A stretch of 64,000 nt of DNA, taken from NCBI GenBank assembly GCA_013398055.1, contig VZRS01000311.1, positions 1-64,000 on the forward strand. Reading direction: 5' to 3'. The position numbers and the translations under genes are program-made. Shown here piece after piece: positions 50,804-63,815 of this stretch (its first letter is position 1; each line of letters starts with the position of its first letter). The notes beneath the pieces were generated by a model. That model ran no database searches. It saw nothing but the letters and a program-made list of their open reading frames with translations, and was not told the DNA's origin. The stretch comes from Ifrita kowaldi (taxonomy: Eukaryota > Chordata > Aves > Passeriformes > Cinclosomatidae).

Positions 50804-51124
50804 CTAATTAAAATGTCAAAAGCTTGAGTACATAAAAATACCAACTACATTAATAAATCTGGATGCATCAAGAACCTAAAATTCAGACAGCATCTCAAAT
50901 AAAATTACTTTCTATTTTTTGCACAAATATGCATGGAAAGGAAACAGAGATGAGAGGATCGATGTAATCCACATTCCTGGAGTCTTAAACTGAAGAAAAT
51001 TGTGTGAAAATAACACGCTTCAGAAGTACACTCCTGAGCTGCAGCTGACTGCAGAAGTAGCGTAAGTGGGATAACAAAACAGAAAAAACTGGTATGAGTT
51101 CCTTCTTCTCTTGGCATCAATTAC

Positions 51125-51279
51125 CTGGACTGTCCAGCTGAGATGCTCCATTCCTCTCGCTGCCCAGTACTGCGTGATTTTGATTTGTCTTTGCACACAG
51201 GATCAGCATGTTTTGAGGTACGTTTGGCAGGAGGAGATATGTGGCTATCACTCAAACTAGCATCACTACCTTCATCTTT
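51125..51279 (-). CDS. ATAD2B: ATAD2B exon 2 (N-terminal region)
   Basis: This exon encodes KDEGSDASLSDSHISPPAKR followed by a lysine- and serine-rich stretch ending in GQREEWSISAGQS and the first two bases of an arginine codon. It matches the low-complexity N-terminal region of ATAD2B (SLSDSHVSPPAKR, CKDKSKSRSTGQREEW in the human protein as I recall it). Acceptor is TTTTCAG (plus-strand CT at 51280-51281) and donor is AG|GTAATT. The exon starts in phase 0. It is the most upstream exon I can identify; the true first exon is outside the window. Confidence 0.93.
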
Positions 51280-52047
51280 CTGAAAAGAAAAAAAGCATCA
51301 GATCATACTTAATCGGCTCATTTGCAGATATCCTTACAGAAAAAGGGTACACTTCAGCTTAGTAAAAGGAAAGTCTCTGTTAAACTCTTAGTGACCAACT
51401 TGTGTGAAATGTTAAAAGCGTTTATTCTGAAAACATTAACAGAAACTATGAAAATATTTAATTTCAAGTATTAAACTTCTATAATAGTTTTTATGTATTT
51501 CTGAACAAGTATTGCTTCTATAATCCACTGTGTTTTTAATATCATAACATGACACTGCTATTTTCACCTTACTTGCAAAAGAGCTAGTAATGCCATAAGG
51601 AGAGAAAAGGACTGAGGAAAATTAAGATACTTAAAAACACAGCAATTATTTATTCTATTGATGTTGTCTTTGTCTTTAAAACTCTTACACAAACACTGTT
51701 CCTTTTTGTAAGTTTTCCAGTATCTTGTTCTACCCATCAAACTGTCCAGCACACAGCCAGGAGGTGTCCAACATGTTGATTAACAGCATTATGCACACTC
51801 ACCACCTTACTCTTAACACCTAAGAAGCACCTAAAGAGTACCAAAAGGGGCCTTCTTTCTGTTGCACTTATCAAAGGTAACAGAGACAGAAACTCAAAGA
51901 TCATAGCAAGGGATTACTTCAGAGTTGTACACAAGAAATGAGCAGACAGCAAACTACAGCGGATCTGCTTCTGTTTAGGTGAACTACTGCAACAAAACAT
52001 AAAACCAGGATTCTATCAACTACAAATTTTAGCTCATCAAAACAGTC

Positions 52048-52856
52048 TTGGTGTCATCCAGTGGGACCCTGGGCAAACCTCATGAAGTTCAACAAGCCCA
52101 ACTGCAAGGTCCTGCACCTGGGTCCAGGCAATCCCAAGCACAAGCTGGGTGGAAAACGGATGGAGAGCAGCCCAGAGAAGAAGGACTTGGGGGTGTTGTT
52201 TGACAAGAAGCTCAACATGTCCCCACAATGTGCTCCTGCAGCTCAGAAAGCCAAAGTGTCCGGGGCTGCATCAGTAGCAAAATAGGCAGCAAGTCAAGGG
52301 AGGGGATTCTCCCTGCCTATGTCCCCACTCTGGAGATCCCACCTGGAGTCCTGTATCCAGCTCTGGGGCCCACAGCATATGAAGGACATGGACTGTTGGA
52401 GGAAGTCCAGAGAAGGCCATGAAGATAATACACGGGCTGGAGCAGCTCTGCTGTGGAGACGGGCTGAGAGAGCTGCGGTTGCTCAGCTTGGAGAAGGCTC
52501 CAGGCACATCTCATAGAACCTACCAGTAACTAAAGGGGCTCTTAAGAAAGCTGGAAAGGGATGTTTTAACAAGGGCATGTATTGACAGGACAAGGGGGGA
52601 TAGTTTTAAACTGACAGATGGCAAGTTGAAGTTAGATATTAGGAAGAAATTCTTCCCTGCCAGGGTGGTGAGACACTGGCACAGGTTGCCCAAAGAAGCT
52701 GTGGCTGCCCCATCCCTGGAAGTGTTCAAGGCCAGGCTGGATTTGGTTTTGAGCAACTTGGGATAGTGGAAGGTGTCCTTTTCCATGGCAAGGGTTTTGG
52801 AACTAGATGATCTTTAAGGTTCCTTCCAACTCAGACCATTCTATGATTCTATGGTT
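52048..52856 (+). mobile_element. CR1 LINE, 3' part of ORF2 plus 3' UTR
   Basis: The plus strand reads NLMKFNKPNCKVLHLGPGNP followed by ESSPEKKDLGVLFDKKLNMS, the conserved C-terminal part of CR1 reverse transcriptase, then frame-broken remains and a full 3' untranslated region (AGATATTAGGAAGAAATTCT, CATCCCTGGAAGTGTTCAAG, CCTTCCAACTCAGACCATTC). It ends in two ATTCTATG octamers. About 0.8 kb, 5' truncated, and the best preserved CR1 in the window. Antisense to ATAD2B. Confidence 0.96.
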
Positions 52857-55800
52857 AAAAAACTAAATATCCTTTATTGCAACAACAGAGAACCAGTTTT
52901 CAAAGATTAAGGTCCAGCAAGCACTTGAACTATGACAAAAAGATAATTTTATTTATACACAAGGAGATCACCACAGAAGTCACATTTGTTCATCAGGCTT
53001 ATTTAAAACAACCTGATTTGTACTCCAGACACTTCAACATCACGTGTCATGTACTCAAGAAAATTAAAAAAGAAAAGGCGTGTTTTTTAAAAGAGGAGGA
53101 CAGTATCACAGCACAGTATTTAGAAAGTGAAATCCAAATGTATGGGTGCGGTTTCACAAGACAGCTCAGCACCACTGTGACCACAGGGAGAGCCCACGCA
53201 CTCCTCTGCCTGACTACACAGCACCTCTCCAACCTCCTCTGATCTTCTTCTGATGTTTCTCTGACTCACTCATAAACTAGACCAGCTCACTAAAGCTTCA
53301 AAAGCTTACTTTCCTTCTGCTACATGAACTTCCTACCTTGTCAATGATATTAATAATTTCATGAGGGATCAGACAAGTACAAAAGATAGTGTAAGAGAAA
53401 AACACAAGCTGAGGACAAGACCATTGTCTGCAGAAACAGAAAGCTTCAAGTGAAATAGGCTGTCTGCATCGCACCTTAACATTTTGTCCCCAATATGTAT
53501 TTTTAACAAATATTAACTAAATACTTCTAATACCACTAATAAATTAATACAGTATTCATTATGATATAGTATTTATTTACTACATATGTTAAGGTGATAA
53601 TACTTACAAATACTTTTGATCATACTAAAAAATACTAAACAATGAAAACTAGTATTAAAGGTTAACCAGCCCATGTTCATATGTCATTTTAAAAGTAGAT
53701 TTAGCTTTGATAATTTTTAGCCTGTCAAGATAAATCTAGGGAAAGAAAGAAGTCTATATGAAAATTCAATCTCAAGACTCACTTAACTCTAGTAAAAAAA
53801 AAATCCACCTTACTTTTTTCTTCCTCATTATTTCACTTCTTCAGGACACGTATCAGTGTAACTCAAAATAATATCTATACTAAAAGCTCATAATTAGAAC
53901 TTCAAATTAGATGAAGCAGAATTTGGTACTTAAAAGGAAGACTTGGTCAAAGTGGTAGCAGAGTAACAACAACCATTCCTAAATGCAAAACACCTGCACC
54001 CTGCACAGCACTATAAAATACATGGGCAGTACCTGGCTGTTTTCCATAACACTCTGAAACTACAAATTACCAACTTTCTACAAAATTTTAATATCCTGCA
54101 TATTCACTTCTAAACACTATAAGCATTTCTGTATGTACTTTTTGCTTTATTCAGTCATAAGTTTACTCACGGACTTAGAGAAATACAACCCTGCCTAAGC
54201 CAATTTTAGTAACGACTTTCCGAAACTACACAAGCTCCCCTGTGAAGGATAGAAGCAGGGTTTCAAGGTAAGCCACAGAACCAGTTTGAAACCAGCTAAG
54301 CGAGACAATGAAACAAGGAAAGACGAAGCAGCATGTAACAAAGCTTTACAAGGGGTAACATTAAAGCTATTTTGCCAGCAGTGAAATTAGTAATGCACAG
54401 GTTCCTTTACTCCATCTCCACCCCTTTCCACGCAAAAAGCCAAACTCCTCCGAGTCTCCTATCATCACCTTTCTCTGCATTTCCTCCAGTGCCTTGCTTC
54501 TGGTCTCAAGATCACCTAGGGTCCCTCGTGTCCTGTCAGCTGGCAGCTAAAACAAAATACTGGCAATGGAGACAAATTCTGCTACTTCAGGTCTCCCTCT
54601 GCTACGAATAGTCACAAAATTTATAAAAGCTGAGTATCTTTGAGATCTCTAATGCTGTCAAATGAACATATACTGGCAAATAGCTTCAGAAACTGGAAGA
54701 GCAGGCTGTCAGCATGATCACATGAGCGATCAGTTCCTTGCAGCTGCCTAAGGAACCAGACTAGCAATTAAGGGGTTTATTTGATTAGGTTATTCTTTGT
54801 TTAGGCTGTTATTTTCAGCTGAGCCTCACTTGTCTGCATATTAACTCTACACACAAACTCAGCAAGTACAAACCAAGTTAAAATTTAAGATACTCAAGTC
54901 CAAATACTAACCTATGTTAGGATACATGCTGCGTAAGATGCACTAACACAGATAATGTTTTACCATGAAGTAGTGACAAAGCTACTACAAAGCTGAAACC
55001 ACTGAAATTTTAGATATATTACCAAGAATCTAAGCTCCATTTTCCAGTTAACAGGCAATCTTAAAAATTCAAGCTCTAGAGAATCAAATCACACTTAGAC
55101 TACCATCCAGAACCTACCCACAGCAAAATACGGAGACAGAGCTTTCATAACACTCTAGAGACTACCCAAACTGGGATATGCTAGAACAAGAAAGGAAATT
55201 AATTTCAATTTGGGAAGCCTTTACAGAGAGCAGTCTATCCACTGCTTCCTCCCATTTATAGCAAAGCAGGTCTAATGATTCCACAGCATTCAACTTGCTC
55301 CCTCAAGGAACTGGGTCTCAAACCATTTATACCTTTAATGATTAAAAATAGCACTTCAGTTTCAACCCAGAAACTTATTACTTAACAGTAGATACCACGA
55401 AAATGTTCTGGGACTAGAAAGGTATGATACAAGCATCAAACGTAAAAATTAAGAAATTAATAATGCAATTGCAGAAGTAGGAACCAATGCACTGAACTCA
55501 AAGCTCCTAATGAAACACTGGCACTGAAGCAAATGCACTCACATGCTGAGAGAACACAGAGAATATGAATTAATAAAATCTTAATCATGTCAGAAACTGC
55601 CTTCAAGCATACCAAAGCAACAAAGAAAAAGCAAGCACAAAAGAATCAAAAAATGACTTTACATAGTGTCAGAAGGTACAAAGAGAGAAACAAAATTTAG
55701 CGCAACTGCATTGATCCAACAGAAAAGAAAGACACAGCAAACTCCAGCTGTGATCCAGAACAACCAGGACCACCTCTTACAGAAAGCACCCTTGCTAATA

Positions 55801-58660
55801 ATGAAAAAGGAAATAACTGGCATTAACAGGATACCATCCACGGTCTAGACTGGCCAAACACAGTCTTCATTATCTTTGGTTTCAAGAGTAAAATGGAATG
55901 TGACAGCTGAATGAATACCACAAATCAGCTGTTGAGCTAACACTCAATTTAGGAACAGGCGGTGAGGCAAGCTAGTAACACACCTTCACTGAAGGCACTT
56001 GAACGATGGTGCTGAGAAATCTAGAAACAAAAGCTAAAATGAGTAATAAAGCAAGAAAATATTTACAGCTGCATACTTATCTCTATGCTTTCTCTGCTTT
56101 GTATGAATAGGAGCAAGACAGAAAAACTGTTTATTGTAATACACATATATGAGCAAGCTACAAATACCCTGGTATACGTTATTACCTGCAGTCTCTTCTC
56201 TATCCATCCCTAAATTTCAAAATACTAATTTGATTCTAACAGAGCTTTATTTATAACATGTAGAGTCCTTAAGTTTTGGAAAACACAAACTAGAAATCAA
56301 CTAATACAACTGACCTTTTCCTTCTCAATTTATCCTCTTAGAACAGTGACTACACCAGTACAGTCTTTCAGCAGGACTGACGAACACACATACTGGGGGA
56401 GTACTCACTGACAGGTGCCTTCAGGTGTATCACAGGAACCAGCTGGCTAAAGCATGACATTTGATTAATTCCCATGTTAAAATACAAAGACTACTTATAG
56501 CATCTTGAAGGGGAAAGGGAAGGGGGGTTTTGTTTCTTCTGTTTTTTAAGTTGAATCTCCTGGTCAACAGAATAACCACAGAACTCTTCACTGTACTGCT
56601 GATCTGAACACCCCAAAAAAATCCTAATCCAGTAGTCTTGGACACAGAGGATGAGTACAAACCATCTCTACCACTGGCATCTGCAAGCATGTGAACACAA
56701 GTTCACCGAGTTCTCAAGTAAGAGACAACATAACATTCAAAGCACAACCACACCTCGCAATTTCTGAAAAAGACTCTGTCTGGTTTGCCACAGGTTCGTC
56801 TGTACTCAGACACAGGCATGCAGACATGAATATCTGAGTTATCCACCATGGTCAAACTTGCTGTCCTCGCCATACAGTTTGTGGGGCACACCCTGCTGAC
56901 TGTCTGCCGCACCCTGAGCACTCGCACCACTGCTCATACAGCTCCTCACTCCGACAGGCAACTTTGCAACCCACCCTCCTGAATGTTGCAGCAACTGCTT
57001 TTTCTCCTTTCTATGGCCTCTTCCCATGTCTAAGACATGAAATTAATGCACTGACATTCAATCTTCAGCTGACCAATCCTATTTCTCTGCATTTTGTTAA
57101 ATGCACAGCTTTTCTTTTTAACCCACTAAACAAGCACGAAAGACCCTGAAAGTTACTTTCTCTTAATAATAATGAAATAAACATTTTCAAAAAAATCTGT
57201 TTCAGCTATAGGTTTTCAAAAGCCTCTACTTCTAACTTTAGTTAAATCCTAGCCTCTGATACTGAAATGTAACTTTTCCACTTCATTTCATGAAAAGACA
57301 ACGACTTCATACATGTCTCAATCTTATTTTTACTAACTTTGGAGAAACTGAATCCAGGTCCTCCGGTCATTTCTAACTTTCTATTTTCTAATTTAAAATA
57401 CATCTTGTGATTAACAACACATCATCTTGGATGTCCCAGAATATTAATCTGGATTCTTATTTTAAAAATACATGTGAAAAAAATGTTGTCTGCCTTTTCT
57501 TCTACCAGTTCATTCAAAGTTCTTGAAATGGACTAGTCTTCTAGAAATGGGCTGTCCATTAAAATATCTAAAATACTCAAGGCTATTTAGTGTATTTAAT
57601 AAACTTTTATATCCTACAGTACAAAAAGATAAAATTGTCTTTCCAAAGTATAACTTTTATTCATGAAAAAAAAGTGACTGTGTCCCCAGCACCCCAATTA
57701 GTTAAGCTCATGTCTCATCTTTGCCCTCATGTAACTGTTCAGTTAACAAGTAACTTGGTTTCTCTGAAACTACAACACATTTCAAACACCAATAAAATAG
57801 ACCAAAAACACTGTCCAGCGGTCTGTCCACTTATTCTGGATAAGCCACTTGTTCCCTTGTGTATCAATTTCTGCAAAGGTAAAAAAATATGGATTGAAAC
57901 ATTAACTCCTAAAAATTTAATAGCATTAAAGATCTGTGTTAAGATCTATTGATGAAAGTTAGGGAAGAGCTAGGTATCCTTCCTAATGCATTTTTGGGCT
58001 AGGCATACTAAGCAATTTTAAAAAATCGGAAGGCTTCACAATCTCTTTGAGATATTTTAAGTTTTGTTTGGTTCCAAATTCTATTTACTAAATTAACAAA
58101 CTTTCTCATGACTGCCATCATGTCATCTTGACCAGAATCTAGTAAATCCCTTCAAATCCTATTTCCATGTTTGTTTGTCTGTTTTTTAAGTTCACCACTT
58201 TGTTTTACAGCCTCTTCACCAAAAAGGGGGGGAAAAAAAGAGGAGTAAAACCCTCCTTATGCTTGGTACAAACGTTCAGTAGCTGAAACGCTCTCATGAC
58301 CAAGATCAAACCAGGTACCACACCTTGCCTTACACATCCACACTACGCCCTAATTTCAGGATGACACACCACACTACCCACTCTCTCCAGCACCAACACA
58401 TCCTCACAAGCACCTCTCCTCCCCACCCCAACCCACATTTTCCTGGCAAATGCCCTCAGACCTCCTTGTAGGGGAGAACTGGCTGACTGCTTGGTGGGAA
58501 GAGGTAAGACCTGATACACTCGTCTGAGGAAAGAAGGTAACATGACTCAACTTGAGGTCGAGCACAATACAGCAGACTGTATTTGTGATGGTACACAACG
58601 TATTGCTGCAAGCTGAACACCTATCTTTGCGCCCTAAAAATCCAGTGTAAGAGCACTTTT

Positions 58661-58780
58661 ACTTCAAGGCTAGATTGCTAGAAGCAACCTGGTCTAGAGA
58701 AAGGTATCCCTGCCCGTGGCAAGGGGCTGGAATAAGATGATCTTCAACATCCCTTCCAATCCAAACCATTCTACAATTCT
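58661..58780 (+). repeat. CR1 LINE 3' tail
   Basis: AGCAACCTGGTCTAGAGAAA, CCTGCCCGTGGCAAGGGGCT, GATGATCTTCAACATCCCTT and CCAATCCAAACCATTCTACA, then ATTCTG. These are the last ~120 bases of a CR1 element, with eroded octamers. Confidence 0.93.
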
Positions 58781-59846
58781 GCCCATGCCTTCAAATAACA
58801 AGAAGCTGAGAAATAAATGTATTGGGATTAGAGCACATCAACTACCTTAGTGAGAACTCCAAGTTTCATGAAGACCCTGATGCGTTAACCTTGCTGACAG
58901 CTTGAAAAAAGAAAACGTCAGCTTAAAAGAACACATCTCCTGGTTGCAGTTCTCTAATTTCCACTTGTTTGCACACAGTCATTTATCAGACATTGGCTCT
59001 CCACAGGTGTTGAGGAAAAATAATATTCATGCTTAAGTGCTTGATGATCTTGGAATAAACAACTATTAACGATGTATTTCATTAGTGGTAATGATAGTAA
59101 AGAATGCCTCAACTGCAGAATGATCTGAATTACTTTAACATTCAGCTTCTGTATTTTTTTTCAGTGAACAATGCTCACGTCAATAATAGCCATTAAGAAC
59201 ACAAAGAATACCATCATCTAGACTTTTTCAGAAGAATAACTTCTTCCCCTCTCGTTCAGATAAAAGCAAAAACCAAAGATATTTCTTGCACTGGAAGATC
59301 TGCTTTATTATTTCAACCGATTTCCATTTTATTTCCTGGAAGTCTTCAACCCTAGAATTCAGGTTATTTAACAAATGTGAAAGCTTTTGAGAAAAGTTAA
59401 AAGTTTACAAGTTAAAAATATAAGCACTGTTAATTGGGGATTTTCACATCTGCAACCATTCCCTCTGTCTGTTACAGAAAAAGACACCTGTTTGTATCCA
59501 CACCTGAGGGAGTGCCTGTCAACAGCTTCACTGTGACACACAAAAAACTCTTGCAATCTACAGGTTACTTGGTTCATTAATGAAAGGGAGAGTGACCTAC
59601 AGAGCAGCCTCTGCCAAACTGTGACAGAGGCCATAAATAGTGAGCTGAGGTTTATCCTCCCATCATCATCAGCCCGCTCCAAGCATTTCCACCACAAGCA
59701 CTCCTCTCTTCTCCTCTGTGCCTTCACCAAAATTAGGGTGATACTGTGAAATTTCATCTGATAATCAAATCAGAAGGATGGAGGGGAGGCAAGGCGAAGC
59801 CAAAGGATGTGGAGAAGAGGATTAATTTCAGCTGGACCAGTAACGT

Positions 59847-59892
59847 GATCCTGATCCAGCTGATCAAATGATCCTGATCCAGCTGATCAAAT
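59847..59892. repeat. Perfect two-copy 23-base tandem repeat
   Basis: GATCCTGATCCAGCTGATCA followed by AAT occurs twice without a spacer. Each copy contains TGATC CAGCT GATCA, a small inverted repeat. Confidence 0.95.
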
Positions 59893-60894
59893 GGCCTGGC
59901 AAGCCTTAATATTGGCGAGTCTGTTGTTTTCACAATTGCAGAGTTCACAGCCAGAGCTCACAGCTCGCAGCACATGTGAAATCACACACCTGCAGAAGAA
60001 CAAGTCCACTGAGAAGAGTTCTCTACTTGCTGTATGGGGTCCACACCTCATTTAGACATTTTTCTAGTAGATCCATTTAAGGTAAGTTTTTAAAACCACT
60101 GATCCTCCTTGTTTAACACGGAAGGAATACTAAAAGCAACACATTTTTAGTCAGAACTACATTAACCATTTCTGTGAGTTTCTAGACCCTGTTTATAAAG
60201 ACTTTTAAAGCAGAAATTATATTTATGTAATGGATTGAGAATCAAGAATGATTACAACTCTGATGTGGAAAAAAATGAAAACATTCAAATGTTTTTTCCT
60301 ACCTTCAGTCCTCAAAAATCCACCTTGTTTCTGCTTAACATTCACATCCTAAACAAAGCTTATAGGATATGGCCTCCTTCAATACTACTATAAACCTAAA
60401 TAAAGAAGCAGAATGATCTGAATGAGGATAGCAAAGAGGAGAACAGAGTGAAAACCCATGGACCAGACTGTTCCCTAAGGTTTGAACGTGACCAGTAAAT
60501 AGGCTCAGTAACCTAAGCAAGAAAGTGTCTGTAGCAAGGGAAGCTACAGGAAGGTGGCCTATGTGGATAAAAAAAGGGGATTAAAAAACACTTCTTCACC
60601 CCTAGCTAAAATGCACTTGAAGACAGTATTTTCAAAAGAGAAAAAAGAAATTAAAATTGTGTATAACTGTGATATGAAATCTTAAGATTAATGTACTGAA
60701 ATTTAAATCACAATAAAAACAAAATTCAAAGCCTGAAAGATAAATCAGAGAAATAACAGAGGACAGTTATTAAGTATTTGGAATGAGGGATTGCTGAAGC
60801 ACGGCAACAAATTTCACCGCAAGTAATCTCTTCCACATGTAGAAAATGAACAGCTTCTTCATTTCAGGTTATTTAAATAGCTTGGCTCAACTAT

Positions 60895-60965
60895 TTATCC
60901 ATTTAAAATGAAGGAACTGAGGCTGGAGGAAAGCAAAATGCCCCTCTCCCAAATTATGGAAACAC
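60895..60965 (-). repeat. Possible MIR-like relic
   Basis: ATTTAAAATGAAGGAACTGA and GGCTGGAGGAAAGCAAAATG resemble the TTTTACAGATGAGGAAACTGAGGC segment of reverse-complement MIR. Only this short core is recognisable, so the call is uncertain. Confidence 0.35.
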
Positions 60966-63750
60966 CCAAACCAAAGCATCTGCTCCAAGTGCAACTGGAC
61001 ACAAACTTTCTATCACAGCTTTACATTAGTTAGGCCATCAACAGACATCACTAGAAGCATAAAGGTAAAACCATAAAATTCAGTACAGGCTACAAGAACT
61101 ATGGAACTTGGAGAAGCTTCTAAATTATGTACTTCTAATAGAACTAAAGCTGCCTCCTTCATACCAGTTCAGCTGGAGTTGAAGCTATTACAGCATACAC
61201 ATACTCAGTGCAAAATGAAAAGGCTTACAGAAGATTACACATTAATCTTACAACTGGTTGAAAAGTTGCCTGTTTTAGTAACTACCAAGCAAAAAGAAAC
61301 TAAATTTATTCAGAAAAAGAGTCCAAGCAAGTATAAATGCAAACCAACACTTGAACAATTTAAAGCAGAATTAATGGTTAAAATAAACCATGAAAATCCC
61401 ATCAAAGGTAATGAAGACAATACTTCAAGAGTGAAGTCAGACTGAAAAATTGTTTAGAAAAACCAGCAAAGCATGAAGTGTACACAAAAAAAAGGATAAA
61501 AACATATTGTCAGCTCCCTTTGCCATAAATGGGTTCATGAGTGATATTACCCACAGAAAAAGTAATCCATTAGAGCTAAAACATCTCATAAACAATCAGT
61601 AATCTTTCAAAGAGTCACAGCTACAAAACAACACACAAAATTCAGAGCAATGAAAGCTTCAGCTCACTGATGCCTACTTGCTGCATGCTTTGGTTCGAGA
61701 CAGGTTTTATAGTTTTACAGAGAAATCATTCAAAGCATCATTAGATTGGAATTAGAACTTTTCACAGCATAGCAATCACTCAAAAATTTAGGACAGGATG
61801 TGCGAAACCATACCACATGCAACTGAAACTGCAGGGGGATGGAGGTGATCAGAATATAATTACCTGAGGTAATTATGTTGCATAACCCCAAGCTGTATGC
61901 AACTCTTGCAAAATTGTAATGGGCTGTCTCACCGCCATGGGTCAAACCTTCTGCTTGAAGTTCAAACAGAGACAGTAGTCGGAGAAGCAGCTTTTATTAG
62001 TATTACTTTGGGACATGCCAAATATTCAGAGGAAGCAATGCAGCACACAAAACATCAACACCATTTCCTGAGTACTCTTTGGAGGTCTTATCCACTCACT
62101 GGATTAGCCCTTAGACTGCTTCCTTTGAAGGCCCAGGAACAGTGTGACAGCAAGGATAGCCAGCTTTGAACAGGATGCACCACTGCCTCCCAGAACAAAC
62201 CACGGACACTTCAGAGGTGTCCTTACTTCTGAAAGCAGCCCAGACTGATACGGCAGGATACATAAGAAGAATTCAAACTCAGGATAGCCCTCCAGAACCA
62301 CAAAAGGATCATGAATGCCAACTGTACGTTATGTTGACAGAACCCTGAACAAAGATTGCTTCCAACAATTGCTCCATTTCCCACTGCTCACAGCTGTATT
62401 AACACCACACAGCCAAGGAATGGCCTGCATGACTCATTTTAGAACACTGATTTTTCCCTGCTAAGTCCCCAAAAAGCAGCAGACCACTAAACCAGAAAGA
62501 ACCCAAGATTTTATTACACACCAAAAAGATGAGCCGTCCTGGGAATCTTCCTTTAAATTAAATTGTTTGGAATAACTTCACAAGGCTTTATATTTCAGGA
62601 TGTATTTCAAAGAACTGTAAAAGCATTAGCCTCAGCACCTTTACTGATGTTACTGCAAACTCAAACAGGAAGGCAATGCAGTTCTTTAAAACACAGATAT
62701 TGGACAGGAGCTCTTTTCTTGAAGAGCTTTACATGCAGGCGGCCAGCAAGCGTCATTTATCCAGTACAAGGAGGAAAATCTAACTTTTTTTATAGCTTTA
62801 TACTAAATAGCAGAGCATCCAGAACACCATGAGACACTTTGCATAGACAATAAAGAAAACGTGCTAATTAGGGTTTTTCATAAAGGAAAACTTAATTTTT
62901 AGAAAGCTCTATTGGTTATGTTTAAAACTTGTATTTTAAGATAAATTATAGTAAGTTTTTAAAGTTAGTTTTTTATGTTTTCAACAGCTGACCATTAAAG
63001 GCTTTTTGAGGAATAGAATGTAGGGTTATGCTACGAAAGCTGCATTATCGCCCAGACATCAGACAACATTTCTATTGCTACAGACTGAGAAAGTGCAGCA
63101 AGAGACACTGAAACACACGGGCATCACAGGGCACAAAACTGCTGCTTAGCTCTCTACCTTCCCACACTCCAGCACCCGATGTCACTCCTGCAGCCCCTGT
63201 TTGCTCCCACTAGCGATTAAGTACAATGGAGAGCTCTAGGTTGCACCGCACAAGTTGAACGATGCTGGCAGCACTACTTTTAGCTAGGATCATGTGTTAC
63301 AATTATCACCGTGCCCTCAAGTATCTCTTAAGGCACTGCTAATGCTTTCTTGGCTAATTAAATTAAGCTAACCTTGTATACATTTCTAAAATGTCTAACT
63401 AGCACGGTGACGTGATTTAAGAGTGTTTATTACACGATAAATTCTTGATCAACACTTTTGATTTGTGCTTTGACATGACTAAGAAAAATAATTTCAATTG
63501 CCAAGGAAGCGTTACCAGCAATCACAGCTCAATGTCTGAAACCATCAGACATCAGACAAAGTGCAAATTTAACCACTTACGGTCACAGGATCCCCAATTT
63601 TTTCATAGTACAAATGAAGTCCCCTGGACCTATAAGCCATAAAATTCTATGTCTCTGTAGAAGATTTTGATAAGTTTTTCTTCTCAGAATGCTTTAGTAT
63701 AAAGCTAGAACACTTCCCAAGTTTTAATGCTCAAAAGAAAAAAATCTGTA

Positions 63751-63815
63751 TTTTTATATATATATATGTATGTATGTATAATTTGTATAACAATAGAATA
63801 TATATATATATGTAA
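63751..63815. repeat. TA and TATG microsatellite
   Basis: A TA run, three TATG units and, after 16 ordinary bases, a second TA run ending in TATATGTAAG. Confidence 0.9.

Larger units (their letters stand above)
48588..51124 (-). other. ATAD2B: Introns 2 and 3 of ATAD2B
   Basis: Intron 3 (48588-49616) and intron 2 (49664-51124) contain no recognised transposon. Intron 2 includes a possible cryptic exon at 50738-50803. Confidence 0.75.
10589..51279 (-). other. ATAD2B: ATAD2B gene, partial (exons 2-24 of the coding region)
   Basis: This span holds 23 coding exons of ATAD2B, a nuclear AAA+ ATPase with a bromodomain, related to ATAD2, yeast Yta7 and fission yeast Abo1; the family acts on chromatin, and the bromodomain binds acetylated histone H4. 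The joined exons give about 1,058 codons with continuous phase, GT-AG borders at every junction and no stop. The family protein is about 1,460 residues, so about 75 N-terminal and about 320 C-terminal residues lie outside the window. ATAD2B rather than ATAD2 is chosen because paralogue-diagnostic stretches match it, for example KALCTEAALIALRRRYPQIY in exon 16, NIFSKPVDIEEVSDYLEV across exons 21-22 and LLLSGERGSGQT in exon 18. Exon numbers assume one upstream coding exon. Ortholog assignment is from remembered family sequence, not from a search. Confidence 0.96.

Noticed and set aside
10589..51279. Assignment to the paralogue ATAD2
   Set aside because: Exons 16, 18, 20 and 22 carry ATAD2B-type residues (for example KALCTEAALIAL, SGERGSGQT, VSDYLEVIKEPMDLSTVITK) rather than the ATAD2 versions.
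61101..61445. Plus-strand 114-codon open frame, lysine-rich
   Set aside because: No recognisable domain, and no splice or promoter context. A frame this long is expected by chance somewhere in 64 kb.
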